64,000 nt of DNA from CAWARU01 sp963805795 (GCA_963805795.1 CAWDVG010000004.1:372001-436000), one strand, 5' to 3'; shown: positions 35,955 through 45,583, counted from the stretch's first letter. Program-made: numbers and translations. The notes: generated by a model not told the origin, from the sequence alone.

Positions 35955-36833
35955 TTACAACCAATATACAAAGATAAATAACATCAACCAAACCGCATCT
36001 ACGAAATGCCAATACCAGGCTGCAGCTTCAAAGCCAAAATGTCTTGCAGGGGTAAAATGACCTTTTATACAGCGAAATAGAATAACCGTTAGCATAGTGG
36101 CTCCGATAGTCACATGTGCACCATGAAAGCCAGTTAACATAAAAAATGTACTGCCATAAATGCCAGTACTTAATTTTAAATTTAATTCTGTGTAGGCCTC
36201 CTTATATTCATATACTTGGCACCCTAAGAAAGTTGCCCCTAATAAAATGGTAAGCGCAAGTCCTATAATCAGTTGTTGACGACGATTATTAAGCAAAGCA
36301 TGATGCGCCCAAGTAACTGTCACACCTGAAGATAACAAAATTAAAGTATTTAGTGAAGGGATACCCCACGCGGCCATAGCCTCTCGTGTACTTGGAAATT
36401 TTTGAGGATCAGGATTATTTAATAAAGGCCAACTGGCATGAAAATTTTCCCATAACATATGAGATGAAGCTTTGTCTCCTATGCCCCCGAGCCAAGGAAC
36501 TGCAAGCCATCTTGCATAAAAAAGTGCACCAAAAAAAGCAGCAAAAAACATCACTTCGGAAAAAATAAACCAACCCATGCCTAAGCGAAAAGAGCGATTG
36601 AGTTGCGCAGAATACAAACCTTGTTGACTTTCGCGAATCACCGACGAAAACCAGCCGATCATCATCAATGCAAGTGTCAACCCTCCCGCAAAAATAAGAT
36701 AATAGCCAAAACTATGTTCATGTATGGCATTCACAATTCCAAGCACTAATAAACAAAGACCAACGCTACCAACAATAGGCCAATGACTTTGTGCAGGAAC
36801 ATAATAATGCGGTGGTTCATGTTCATGTGCCAC
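35955..36833 (-). CDS. ctaE: Cytochrome c oxidase subunit III
   Basis: Integral subunit of the aa3-type terminal oxidase in the inner membrane. The 292 residues carry seven hydrophobic helices with HYYVPAQSHWPIVGSVGLCL near the N-terminus. Other signatures are RLGMGWFIFSEVMFFAAFFG and the C-terminal TGFHGAHVTIGATML and FEAAAWYWHFVDAVWLMLF. It overlaps the ctaG end by 11 bases and is the last oxidase gene on the minus strand; the EamA gene begins 61 bases further on and may be read through from here. Confidence 0.97.
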   Translation of the reverse strand: MAHEHEPPHYYVPAQSHWPIVGSVGLCLLVLGIVNAIHEHSFGYYLIFAGGLTLALMMIGWFSSVIRESQQGLYSAQLNRSFRLGMGWFIFSEVMFFAAFFGALFYARWLAVPWLGGIGDKASSHMLWENFHASWPLLNNPDPQKFPSTREAMAAWGIPSLNTLILLSSGVTVTWAHHALLNNRRQQLIIGLALTILLGATFLGCQVYEYKEAYTELNLKLSTGIYGSTFFMLTGFHGAHVTIGATMLTVILFRCIKGHFTPARHFGFEAAAWYWHFVDAVWLMLFIFVYWL

Positions 36834-37392
36834 TTTTTTTCTCCTTAGCGACTTTTGTCACATCAAATATGGTATAGGACAAAGTCAACCTATGTACATT
36901 TTCGGGAATTTCCGGCTCTAACCAAAAACGGAGTGCTAAGCGTTGAGATTCATAGGGTTTCAATTCCTGAGGATTAAAACAAAAGCATTCTAATTTCTTT
37001 AGATATCTTGCCACAATTCCAGGGCTGATACTTGGGATCGCTTGGATAATCATTGTTTTATCTGTTAGATTTTTCACATAATAAGAGGTTAGCGTTAGCT
37101 CTCCTGGCTTTATCTGTAATGCCAAATGTTCTGGAATAATTTCACAGGGAATTTTTTGATTCCGATTAACATCGAATTCCACGGTAATTAAGCGAATAGT
37201 CTTTGGAGAAGCCTCGCTAGATTCTGTTTTGTAACGAAAAGCATACGAACCGGGTTGGTCTATATCAACCTTACCATTCAGTCCCGTCACTTTACAAAAA
37301 ACATTGTAAATTGGCACTAATGCAAATGAAAAACCAAACATGAGAAGCACGATTAGGAATAGTTTTAATACTAAGCGTTGCATATTGTTCAC
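36823..37392 (-). CDS. ctaG: Cytochrome c oxidase assembly protein CtaG (Cox11)
   Basis: Copper chaperone that delivers Cu to the CuB site of subunit I. A single N-terminal membrane helix (LVLKLFLIVLLMFGFSFALV) is followed by PIYNVFCKVTGLNGK and an immunoglobulin-like periplasmic domain. The copper motif CFCF lies in KLECFCFNPQEL. The 189 residues are normal. It sits between ctaD and ctaE, the usual place. Confidence 0.96.
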   Translation of the reverse strand: MNNMQRLVLKLFLIVLLMFGFSFALVPIYNVFCKVTGLNGKVDIDQPGSYAFRYKTESSEASPKTIRLITVEFDVNRNQKIPCEIIPEHLALQIKPGELTLTSYYVKNLTDKTMIIQAIPSISPGIVARYLKKLECFCFNPQELKPYESQRLALRFWLEPEIPENVHRLTLSYTIFDVTKVAKEKKSGT

Positions 37393-37413
37393 TTCTCTCT
37401 TCTACCTCTTTAT

Positions 37414-39048
37414 TTATTCAACTTTCGGTGCGGTTGTAAAACTATGGTAGGGGGGAGGAGAAGACAAAGTCCATTCCAATCCTTTTGCACCTTCCCAAAC
37501 ACAAGCAGGCGCTTTTGCGCCGCCCCGAATTGTTTTTATAACAATATATAAAAAGAGCAATTGTGAAGTACCAAAGATAAAGGCCCCGATGCTCGCAATC
37601 CGGTTAAAATCAGCAAATTGCAAAGCATAATCTGGGATACGTCTTGGCATTCCAGCCAGACCTAAAAAGTGCATAGGAAAAAAGGTAAGGTTACCACCAA
37701 TGGCAGACAGCCAAAAATGTATCTTTCCTAAGGTTTCACTATAATAATGTCCCGTCCATTTAGGTAACCAGTAATAAACCGCTGCCATAATAGCAAAAAC
37801 AGCACCAGGAACTAAAACATAGTGAAAATGGGCTACAACAAAATAAGTATCTTGATATTGAAAATCTGCAGGAACAATAGATAACATGAGGCCTGAAAAT
37901 CCGCCCATCGTAAACATCACTAAAAATGCTATTGCAAAAAGCATGGGCGTTTCAAAGGTTAAAGCACCTCTAAACATGGTGGTTACCCAGTTAAACACTT
38001 TAACTCCAGTGGGCACTGCAATTAACATGGTCGTAAACATAAAGAATACGGCTCCGGCAACAGGCATTCCCGTTGTAAACATATGATGTGCCCAAACAAG
38101 ATAAGAGAGAATGCCAATGCTTGCTGTTGCATACACCATCGAGGGGTAGCCAAACAAATTTTTTCGACTAAAAGTTGGAATAATCTCAGAAATCATGCCG
38201 AAACCCGGCAATATCATAATGTACACTTCTGGATGACCAAAAAACCAAAAAATATGTTGGAAAAGCACAGGGTCTCCACCACCGGCAGCATAAAAAAAAC
38301 TGGTACCAAAATTTCGATCCATCAGCACCATGGTAACTGCCCCGGCAAAAACCGGCATGACACCAATTAATAAAAAAGCTGTGATCAGCCAGGTCCAAAC
38401 AAAGATGGGCATTTTCATTAATGTCATCCCTGGGGCCCGCAAGTTGAAGATGGTGGCAATAATATTAATAGCTCCCAAAATAGAAGACATCCCCATCAAA
38501 TGAATCGCAAAAATAAAAAAATCGGTGCTTTTAGGCCCATAAATTGTGGATAAAGGCGCATAGAATGTCCAACCAAAATTGGGTCCTGAACCTGCCATAA
38601 ATAACGTGCTGAATAAGATTGAAAATGCAAAGGGTAAAATCCAAAATGACCAATTGTTCATTCGGGGTAATGCCATATCCGGTGCCCCAATCATAAGAGG
38701 GAGCATCCAATTTGCAAGCCCAACAAAACCAGGCATGACAGCACCAAATATCATAATAAGTCCGTGCATGGTGGTGAGTTGATTAAAAAAATTAGGTTCC
38801 AGTAGTTGTAGACCAGGTTTGAATAGTTCGGCACGAATCACCATTGCCATGGATCCACCCACAAGAAACATCAAAAAACTAAAACAAAGATAGAGGGTTC
38901 CAATATCCTTATGGTTAGTGGTGAATATCCAGCGAGATAAGCCTTTGGCAGGACCATGAAGATGTTCGTGGTCTATTGTTTGCCCATCTATTTGCCCACT
39001 CTGATTTGGTAGATCAATGCTTTGATTTATATTGCTTGATGTCGTCAT
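37414..39048 (-). CDS. ctaD: Cytochrome c oxidase subunit I
   Basis: Catalytic subunit with heme a and the heme a3/CuB centre. WIFTTNHKDIGTLYL opens the first of twelve helices. HGLIMIFGAVMPG holds a heme a ligand. WFFGHPEVYIMILPGFGMIS carries the CuB His-Tyr pair. LVWAHHMFTTGMP gives two CuB His, and YFVVAHFHYVLVPG the a3 and a ligands. At 544 residues it is standard. The N-terminal 30 residues are a polar, Gln/His-rich extension. Confidence 0.98.
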   Translation of the reverse strand: MTTSSNINQSIDLPNQSGQIDGQTIDHEHLHGPAKGLSRWIFTTNHKDIGTLYLCFSFLMFLVGGSMAMVIRAELFKPGLQLLEPNFFNQLTTMHGLIMIFGAVMPGFVGLANWMLPLMIGAPDMALPRMNNWSFWILPFAFSILFSTLFMAGSGPNFGWTFYAPLSTIYGPKSTDFFIFAIHLMGMSSILGAINIIATIFNLRAPGMTLMKMPIFVWTWLITAFLLIGVMPVFAGAVTMVLMDRNFGTSFFYAAGGGDPVLFQHIFWFFGHPEVYIMILPGFGMISEIIPTFSRKNLFGYPSMVYATASIGILSYLVWAHHMFTTGMPVAGAVFFMFTTMLIAVPTGVKVFNWVTTMFRGALTFETPMLFAIAFLVMFTMGGFSGLMLSIVPADFQYQDTYFVVAHFHYVLVPGAVFAIMAAVYYWLPKWTGHYYSETLGKIHFWLSAIGGNLTFFPMHFLGLAGMPRRIPDYALQFADFNRIASIGAFIFGTSQLLFLYIVIKTIRGGAKAPACVWEGAKGLEWTLSSPPPYHSFTTAPKVE

Positions 39049-39063
39049 GTTGAAACCTTGTCG

Positions 39064-39876
39064 TCATTTTGAAGTTTTCGATTTGTTTGCTTCCGTTTTT
39101 TGCTGTGCAAGCCAATTTTCATAGACTTCACTCGAAACCGCCTCTACCACAATAGGCATGAAACCGTGCTTAACACCACATAATTCTGCACATTGTCCTC
39201 TATAAAGACCCGGTGTTTCTATTCTTGCCCAGGCCTCATTAATAAAACCTGGGATAGCATCTCGTTTGATTCCTAAAGCAGGTACCCACCAGGAATGAAT
39301 CACATCGTTTGCGGTTGTTAGAAAACGAATTTTTTTATTGATGGGAACCACTAAATGCTTATCGACTTCTAATAAATAATGTTTGTTTTTAACATCTCGA
39401 TTCAGAATTTGATCCTGAGGCGTCAGGAGATTACTAATAAACTGAACCCCCTCTCCCAAATATTCATAACTCCAATACCACTGGTGTCCTGTAACTTTAA
39501 TCGTCATCGCCGAATCCGTTCGAGTATCATCCATTTTAATGAGCATATGTGTGGCGGGAATGGCCATTCCAACCAGGATAGCAAAAGGAATGAGAGTCCA
39601 AATGATCTCTACAGTAGTACTTTCATGAAAATGAGCGGCCTTTGCACCTCTGGATTTACGATGATAAATAATGGCATAAAACATCACTGAAAAGACCACA
39701 GTACCGACTGCAACACATATCCAAAAGATGGCCATGTGAAGCGCATGAATGCCACGACTGATTTCTGTCACACCTTCTGTCATGTTATAGGTGTAATCGG
39801 CCAGAGCAATGTGACTAAATAGTAACGCAGCTAAGAGAACGATTAATCTAGTCCAAAATTGGGAAATCAATACCAT
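39064..39876 (-). CDS. ctaC: Cytochrome c oxidase subunit II
   Basis: Carries the CuA centre that accepts electrons from cytochrome c. After a signal sequence, two membrane helices span about residues 45-115 (IFWICVAVGTVVFSVMFYAI; WTLIPFAILVGMAIPATHML). GHQWYWSYEY leads to the cupredoxin domain with CuA ligands in IHSWWVPALGIK and GQCAELCGVKHGFMP. The 270 residues lack a fused cytochrome c domain, so electrons come from a separate cytochrome c. It is the first gene of the ctaC-ctaD-ctaG-ctaE operon. Confidence 0.97.
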   Translation of the reverse strand: MVLISQFWTRLIVLLAALLFSHIALADYTYNMTEGVTEISRGIHALHMAIFWICVAVGTVVFSVMFYAIIYHRKSRGAKAAHFHESTTVEIIWTLIPFAILVGMAIPATHMLIKMDDTRTDSAMTIKVTGHQWYWSYEYLGEGVQFISNLLTPQDQILNRDVKNKHYLLEVDKHLVVPINKKIRFLTTANDVIHSWWVPALGIKRDAIPGFINEAWARIETPGLYRGQCAELCGVKHGFMPIVVEAVSSEVYENWLAQQKTEANKSKTSK

Positions 39877-40005
39877 CCCATGTCGCTCCTCCCTAACTGC
39901 TTAAGATATCTAGAAAAAAATTTCATTCTATACGAATGACTTTGGAGATTCTAGGGTCTAAGTAAAACTGACATTTCTCATTATCTACCTGCCTAGTTAA
40001 TAAAA

Positions 40006-40224
40006 TTAAGGCCCTGGATGTGGGGTAATAAACCCTAATGCAAAAGCCATTAATAAAATTAAAAATAATAGTAATGATAAGACAATTCGTATGGTTAAAG
40101 CCTTTACAGTACGTTTTTTTTCTCCCTCATCCTTAATTAAATAATACAAACCAAAGGCTAAGCTTGATAAGATTAAAAATAACAACAACAGTACAAGTAA
40201 GGTAAACAAAAATGAGGTCTGCAT
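40006..40224 (-). CDS. Twin-transmembrane small protein (DUF2909)
   Basis: A small inner-membrane protein with two hydrophobic helices separated by LIKDEGEKKRTVKALTIRI and ending FALGFITPHPG, the DUF2909 pattern found beside oxidase genes in gammaproteobacteria. An ATG at 40224 begins at the first helix; one at 40242 would add six residues. It is divergent from the SURF1 pseudogene with overlapping starts. The function is thought to relate to oxidase assembly but is undemonstrated. Confidence 0.85.
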   Translation of the reverse strand: MQTSFLFTLLVLLLLFLILSSLAFGLYYLIKDEGEKKRTVKALTIRIVLSLLLFLILLMAFALGFITPHPGP

Positions 40225-40976
40225 GCCAAGCTCAAAGTTCATAAGGGAACAGTGGAAATTTTTGCCAAACTTCTGGTATGGCTTAGTTACTGTACTCCTC
40301 TTCTTACTATTCGTCTACTTAGGTTTCTGGCAACTAGGACGAATGGAATTCAAGCAAACTTTAGAAATGCAACACAATCTTGCTCTACAAGCTAAACCCA
40401 CAGCCTTTGAAGCACAAAAGGACCTGCTTTTAGAGCCAGATTATGTAAAAATATTTCGCTATCATCTGATTTCAGTGGTTGGAAAATTATTAAATGAGAA
40501 AAATATTTTGCTAGATAACCAAGTTCTGAAAGGCCAACCTGGATACCGTGTGCTAAGCCCTTTGCAGGCAATGGGAGATGATAAATTGATTTTGCTTGAT
40601 ACGTGGCTTTATCCCCTGGGGGGAAGATAGAAGTAAACTACCCTTGATTCAACAAGTACCTGAAACAATTCATATTTTTGGAATGGTGAATCAACTGAGT
40701 CAAGGCTTATCACTTAAAGAGGAAAACCCTTTGGCAGAACAGTCGTGGCCTTTACTCGTTCAACAGCTTGATTACGAAAAACTATCTAATAAACTGCAAC
40801 AGCCTCTCTATCCTTTTATATTACAATTATCTGAAAATAGTCCCTATGCATTTCAAACACTACCCTTCTCTCTAGGTTTATCATCGGCGCGACACTTGGG
40901 ATATGCCATACAATGGTTTACCATGGCCATAGCGATTTTAATTTATTTTTGGGTTAGCCATATTAAACAAGGGTGA
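40223..40976 (+). pseudogene. SURF1-like oxidase assembly protein, frameshifted
   Basis: SURF1 proteins assist heme a insertion into oxidase subunit I. The first frame (40223-40630) holds the N-terminal helix (YGLVTVLLFLLFVYLGFWQL, then GRMEFKQ) and the family-typical YHLISVVGKLLNEKNILLDN. It then breaks at LLDTWLYPLGGR-stop. The next frame continues without a gap as RGFIPWGEDRSKLPLIQQ to the C-terminal helix (LGYAIQWFTMAIAILIYFWV) ending at 40976. One extra A at 40601 explains the break; without it the family motif LDRGFIPWG is restored. It may be a true lesion or a sequencing error. Confidence 0.85.
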
Positions 40977-41572
40977 GGGATGAAGCGAGATTCGATATGC
41001 TAAATAATCTGAGAAATCTGAACAATCTGAACAATTTAAACAAAAAACGTTTCCCATGGCCTTTATTATGGCTGCTCCTTCTCTTTATTTTCCCTTTATG
41101 TTTGGCCTCTGTCTTTTATCTCTTCCATGACGCTATTCCATTAAAGATAAGCCCTAATGGACAATTGTTTAATCCCCCCATACCTGCTGAATCTGTAGGT
41201 TTTATACAGACGAAGGAAATGAAAGGAAAATGGCAGCTCATTTATCTCTGTGAGTCAAATCCGATGGGAATAGGTGAAGCGCAAAAAGAAAATGATGCTC
41301 ATTATGATCTTTTAAAACGAATCCACCTTTCTTTAGGGAAGGACCAGGGCCGCGTTATTTTATCTTGCTCTACTTTAAATACTTCAGCGCAGAAAAAAAT
41401 AGCACAAGTACTCGCAAAGCATTCCATCGACAACAATTCCATCAACAATAATCAAGTTTTACTGCTTGATCCACGAGGATTTTTAATTTTACATTACGCC
41501 ATCCCTCTAGAAAAACCGAAAGGTGTACTGGAAGATATTCGACGTTTATTGAGGTTTTCTCATGTGGGATAA
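40973..41572 (+). CDS. Oxidase-cluster membrane protein of thioredoxin-like type, hypothetical
   Basis: Occupies the position between SURF1 and ctaA where many gammaproteobacteria carry an uncharacterised membrane protein. One N-terminal helix (LLWLLLLFIFPLCLASVFYL) anchors a periplasmic domain with GKWQLIYLCES and VLLLDPRGFLILHYAI, which resembles a thioredoxin/SCO fold without the Cys pair. A GTG at 40973 overlaps the SURF1 stop; an in-frame ATG at 40997 is an alternative. Residues 9-25 are an Asn/Leu repeat (LNNLRNLNNLNNLNK). A role in oxidase biogenesis is inferred from position. Confidence 0.75.
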   Translation: MRDEARFDMLNNLRNLNNLNNLNKKRFPWPLLWLLLLFIFPLCLASVFYLFHDAIPLKISPNGQLFNPPIPAESVGFIQTKEMKGKWQLIYLCESNPMGIGEAQKENDAHYDLLKRIHLSLGKDQGRVILSCSTLNTSAQKKIAQVLAKHSIDNNSINNNQVLLLDPRGFLILHYAIPLEKPKGVLEDIRRLLRFSHVG

Positions 41573-42674
41573 AGATTTAAATGATAAGCAGTTAAGTTAT
41601 CGGCTCGCTCTATTTACAACTGTTTTTGCTTTTTGCGTTGCAGTACTCGGCGCTTATACTCGCTTAACAGACGCTGGTCTTGGTTGTCCCGATTGGCCGG
41701 GTTGTTATGGTCAATTGTTTTTGTCTAAAAATTTTCAGTTCGACCATCAAGGCCTAAGTGGTTTCAATCTAAAAAAAGCATGGACCGAGATGGCTCATCG
41801 CTACATAGCAGGATTCCTGGGTCTTTTAATCTTTTATTTAGGCATTCGGCTATTTAGATTAGGAAAAACAGCGAATGCCGAAGTTAATCCCTCAAAAGTC
41901 CATAAAAATGCTTTCAGATTATCATTGATATTGATGGCATTAGTTGTTTTTCAAGCATTACTAGGCATGTGGACCGTTACTTTGAAGCTCATGCCAGTTG
42001 TTGTCATGGCACATTTGATGGGGGGCCTCACGATGCTCGCTCTGTTATTATGGCTAACCTTGATATTAAAATCAGAAACCGTCCTACCCATTCCATTCCC
42101 CAATACATTTTCGCTCGAAAAAATCTCCAAAGCAAAATATTCAATGAACGATATTAGAAACAAAGACGACATTACAACCAAAAAATTGCCCCTATCAAAA
42201 CTCACTTTTTTTAAAGTTTGGGCAGGATTCGGTTTAGCCATATTAGTCGTACAGTTATTTTTAGGAGGTTGGACCAGTGCTAACTATGCAGCTTTAGTTT
42301 GCTTGGATTTTCCTGCCTGTTACGCGGGGCAATATTTTCAAAGCGACCTTAACTTAGGACAGGCGTTTAATTTTTTCTCTACAAGAAATACCGCGGGCAT
42401 CACCATTCATATGGCTCATCGATTCGGAGCTCTCCTAACCGCAATGGTTCTATATGGCCTCTGCATTCAAATCTATCGTCATATTCGTGTACAAAATATC
42501 AAAAGAATGGTGATAGTGATTATGTTAGTGCTTAGCTTACAAATTATTTTAGGAATTATGAATGTTTTAGCCCTTCTTCCCTTATCTATTGCAGTGGCGC
42601 ACCATGCCGTAGCCACTTTGTTATTATTAGGGATGGTTTACTTAAATTATCAGTTCTATCACTATGAAAAATAA
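41562..42674 (+). CDS. ctaA: Heme A synthase (CtaA/Cox15)
   Basis: Oxidises the C8 methyl of heme O to the formyl group of heme A. Eight membrane helices are arranged in two halves. The family signature YTRLTDAGLGCPDWPGCYGQ lies near residues 32-51, with EMAHRYIAG supplying a heme His. The second half repeats the pattern with LGGWTSANYAALVCLDFPAC and IHMAHRFGALL. The 370 residues include a polar loop near residues 175-215 that is longer than usual. It overlaps its neighbours by 11 bases on each side, so it is translationally coupled in the operon. Confidence 0.96.
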   Translation: MWDKDLNDKQLSYRLALFTTVFAFCVAVLGAYTRLTDAGLGCPDWPGCYGQLFLSKNFQFDHQGLSGFNLKKAWTEMAHRYIAGFLGLLIFYLGIRLFRLGKTANAEVNPSKVHKNAFRLSLILMALVVFQALLGMWTVTLKLMPVVVMAHLMGGLTMLALLLWLTLILKSETVLPIPFPNTFSLEKISKAKYSMNDIRNKDDITTKKLPLSKLTFFKVWAGFGLAILVVQLFLGGWTSANYAALVCLDFPACYAGQYFQSDLNLGQAFNFFSTRNTAGITIHMAHRFGALLTAMVLYGLCIQIYRHIRVQNIKRMVIVIMLVLSLQIILGIMNVLALLPLSIAVAHHAVATLLLLGMVYLNYQFYHYEK

Positions 42675-43575
42675 TGCAAGTGAAATTTTATCGCGAGCCA
42701 TATCAATCCGAGATCACATCTTCGATTTTTTCTCGTTATGTAAACTCAAAGTAGTTTTGGTTATGTTAATGACCTCATGGGTAGGCATGTTTTTTGCTGA
42801 ACCACATCGTTTTTCATGGAAAGTGATTTTTTTTGCAACCGTAGGGATAGGGCTTGTTGCAGCTTCCGCTGCTGCCGCTAATCATTTGATTGATCGAAAA
42901 ATTGATGCAAAAATGTTACGCACTAAGCTACGGCCCCTTGCAACCGGACGAATATCGCCTTTTGCAGCCGGTATTTTTGCTTGCTGTTTGGGGATATCGG
43001 GATTGAGTTTGTTATTTTTTTTCGTAAATTCATTCACTGCGCTACTTACCTTTCTTACCTTAGGAGGCTATGCAGTTTTATATACATTATTATTAAAACG
43101 TGCGACACCGCAAAATATTGTAATAGGGGGGGCAGCAGGAGCAATGCCACCTCTTTTAGGATGGGCATCCATCAGCGGGAATATTCATCCGCATGCTTTA
43201 ATACTGGTGCTCATTATTTTTGTTTGGACCCCACCTCATTTTTGGTCCTTAGCTATCTATAGACATCAGGATTATCTTAACGCGAAAATTCCTATGCTTC
43301 CTGTTACACATGGCATCCCCTATACTAAATTTTCTATTTTGTTATATACTTTGCTCCTATCCATCACGAGTTTACTTCCTTTTGTTGTGGGTATGAGTGG
43401 ATGGCTTTATTTATGGACAGCGTTAGTGTTAGGTCTTGTTTTTTTTATACAAACCCTACGACTGTATCATAGTGATTCAAAACAAACAGCACTGCGAACA
43501 TTTAGTTTCTCTATTGTTTATTTGCTGATATTATTTTCGGTGTTATTGTTAGATAAACTGTTTTATATTTTATAG
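42664..43575 (+). CDS. ctaB: Protoheme IX farnesyltransferase
   Basis: UbiA-family prenyltransferase that makes heme O from protoheme and farnesyl diphosphate, feeding ctaA. The diphosphate-binding motif is NHLIDRKIDAKMLRTKLRPL near residues 78-97, followed by ATGRI. The second Asp-rich loop is in AIYRHQDYLNAKIPMLPV. It has seven to nine hydrophobic helices and 303 residues, normal for CyoE/CtaB. Confidence 0.97.
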   Translation: MKNNASEILSRAISIRDHIFDFFSLCKLKVVLVMLMTSWVGMFFAEPHRFSWKVIFFATVGIGLVAASAAAANHLIDRKIDAKMLRTKLRPLATGRISPFAAGIFACCLGISGLSLLFFFVNSFTALLTFLTLGGYAVLYTLLLKRATPQNIVIGGAAGAMPPLLGWASISGNIHPHALILVLIIFVWTPPHFWSLAIYRHQDYLNAKIPMLPVTHGIPYTKFSILLYTLLLSITSLLPFVVGMSGWLYLWTALVLGLVFFIQTLRLYHSDSKQTALRTFSFSIVYLLILFSVLLLDKLFYIL

Positions 43576-43598
43576 AGTTCTGTGGAGGCATTGAGAAT

Positions 43599-44279
43599 AT
43601 GATTAGCATCAAACGCATCTTGTTAACACTGGTTTTCGGATTAACCACAGCTTTTCTGGCTTGGTATGGCATTGGCCCTATACTCAATAAGGGGGATAAA
43701 GGAGACGCTTTCAATATCAATATCGGTAAAGCAGAACAACACTCTGAAACAACAGAAATTGGAGCCGCCACTGTACTTCAGCCTGCCAAAAAACTCGACT
43801 CTTTTTCTTTGCTCGATACCAACAACCAACCCTTTACGCAGCAGTCTTTTCAAGGACACTGGACTTTACTTTTTTTTGGCTATTCGCAATGCCCAGAGAT
43901 TTGCCCAAAAACCTTGGCTATCGTTAGTGATCTATTTCGAAGTAAACCTAATTCGAATGCGCAAGCAAAAGCACAGTTTGTTTTTATTAGTTTAGATTCT
44001 AAGTCTGATACTGTTCCCCAACTTAAAACATTTCTCGGTCGTTTTCATCCAGATTTTATAGGTTTAACGGGGGATGAAAATGAAGTCATTAAGCTTGCGA
44101 AATCTTGCCGAGTATATAGTTGGTCCGACCCCGTACCTAATGCTGCAGGACAAAAAATTATTGACCATAGTGGAACCCTATTATTAATTAATCCTGAAGG
44201 CAAATTACAAGCCTTATTTTCTCCACCGCATGCTTCAGATACGCTCGCAAAAGAACTCAAAGTCCTGATGAACCGATAA
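43599..44279 (+). CDS. SCO1/SenC-family copper chaperone
   Basis: Membrane-anchored thioredoxin-fold protein that helps build the CuA centre of oxidase subunit II. An N-terminal helix (ILLTLVFGLTTAFLAWYGIG) is followed by the redox/copper motif CPEIC in YSQCPEICPKTLAI. The third ligand His lies in IDHSGTLLLINP. At 226 residues it is typical. It ends the ctaA-ctaB-SCO operon. Confidence 0.95.
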   Translation: MISIKRILLTLVFGLTTAFLAWYGIGPILNKGDKGDAFNINIGKAEQHSETTEIGAATVLQPAKKLDSFSLLDTNNQPFTQQSFQGHWTLLFFGYSQCPEICPKTLAIVSDLFRSKPNSNAQAKAQFVFISLDSKSDTVPQLKTFLGRFHPDFIGLTGDENEVIKLAKSCRVYSWSDPVPNAAGQKIIDHSGTLLLINPEGKLQALFSPPHASDTLAKELKVLMNR

Positions 44280-44731
44280 CGATAAAGCCTGTTGAGATTT
44301 CTGCTAAAGCCTAGTGGGGTCTCAACAGACCCTAGATATCCACAAAGTTATCCACAGCTTTCTTGACGTTTTGCTTTAATTTCTTAACCTTGTTAAATGA
44401 TAAGTTAGTTATTTTTTTGCCCGTTTTTTTAGTTAATGAATAACCATAACAAAGTTATGCACAAGTTTAAGGTAAGAAGCATAACCCCTGTTAAATAACC
44501 TATGTTAGCTCCAAACAGCAAGTTTAGCATCCAAATATTAAGAAAAAATCAACAAAATCAATATTACTAAAAAAAACATGCGCAACACACTTGGCCTATA
44601 AAGATTTAGCAGACTTTCCGTCGCTTCTTTTTATCCACAGAGTTATCCACAAGCCAGTAATTCAACCTAAAAATCATAGGGACACAGAGAATCCATAAGC
44701 ATTAGATTAGTATTCAAGGGGTTGATTAGAA
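44280..44731. other. Gene-free region with DnaA boxes, candidate replication origin
   Basis: No coding frame. Perfect TTATNCACA boxes lie at 44348-44356, 44455-44463, 44631-44639, 44643-44651 and 44732-44740 (the last overlaps the cysQ stop). A near copy, ATATCCACA, is at 44336-44344. All point the same way. An AT-rich stretch with A runs lies at about 44536-44580. A 9-bp inverted repeat, CTGTTGAGA/TCTCAACAG, spans 44289-44328. The set resembles an oriC or a DnaA-titration site; dnaA itself is not in view. Confidence 0.5.
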
Positions 44732-45583
44732 TTATCCACAATTTGACTTGTCCATAATATTAGAAAGTAACTCAGCACAACCAACAGCATAAAAACTTGG
44801 ATTAATGAGACTGGGGCGGCTGTTGTAATGTAATGGCTGCCCTTGTAAATCCACAAGACGACCACCCGCAGCCTCCAAAATGCATTGTCCGGCAGCTGTA
44901 TCCCATTCACCCGTTCGTCCAAAACGAGGATATAGATCCACTACCCCTCTTGCCACTAAACATATTTTTATGGCGGAGCCATGATAATAAATTTCTACTT
45001 TCTGACCCAAACAATTTATTAAGCTTTCTAAATCTTTATTTTCATGATGATGATTCCGACTTAGAACCATCTTAACTGGATATTCCAACTGTTTATGGCT
45101 CTTAATCATTACTGGGGAAGTCATCCCCTTATCTTCGAAGAAAGCTGGACCCCCTCGCAAAGCCCAGTAAGCTTGCTGAAGAGCAGGCGCAACAACCACC
45201 CCTAGGACAGGAGCATGATTTTCAATCAGGGCAATATTGACTGTGAATTCTCCCGTTTCTTGAATAAACTCTCGTGTACCGTCTAAGGGGTCTACTAACC
45301 AATAAAGTGGCCAATGTGAGCGCACCGTAAAAGGGATTTGCGGCCCTTCTTCTGAGAGAATGGGTAGAGTGGAATCGATTTTATAAAGTCCTTTTTCAAT
45401 GATTTCATGAGCCTTAAGATCAGCTTCTGTTAGGGGTGATTGGTCCTCCTTTGTTTGAATCTGATAATGTTTATTTTGATAGAATTCCATAATAGCAAGA
45501 GATGCATTTCTTGCTAACTGGATAACTTTTGGTAACCAACTTAAATATTTTTCACTCACAGAACAGAGTCTAGTATACTCCAC
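44732..45583 (-). CDS. cysQ: 3'(2'),5'-bisphosphate nucleotidase CysQ
   Basis: Inositol-monophosphatase-fold, Mg-dependent enzyme that removes the 3'-phosphate of PAP/PAPS. Motifs in order: SPLTEADLKAHEII, PILSEEG, WLVDPLDGTREFI (metal-binding Asp pair) and the C-terminal GRTGEWDTAAGQCILEAAGG. The 283 residues are slightly more than usual. The stop codon overlaps a DnaA box. The nearest plus-strand neighbour is hslR, a pairing seen in other gammaproteobacteria. Confidence 0.95.
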   Translation of the reverse strand: MEYTRLCSVSEKYLSWLPKVIQLARNASLAIMEFYQNKHYQIQTKEDQSPLTEADLKAHEIIEKGLYKIDSTLPILSEEGPQIPFTVRSHWPLYWLVDPLDGTREFIQETGEFTVNIALIENHAPVLGVVVAPALQQAYWALRGGPAFFEDKGMTSPVMIKSHKQLEYPVKMVLSRNHHHENKDLESLINCLGQKVEIYYHGSAIKICLVARGVVDLYPRFGRTGEWDTAAGQCILEAAGGRLVDLQGQPLHYNSRPSLINPSFYAVGCAELLSNIMDKSNCG

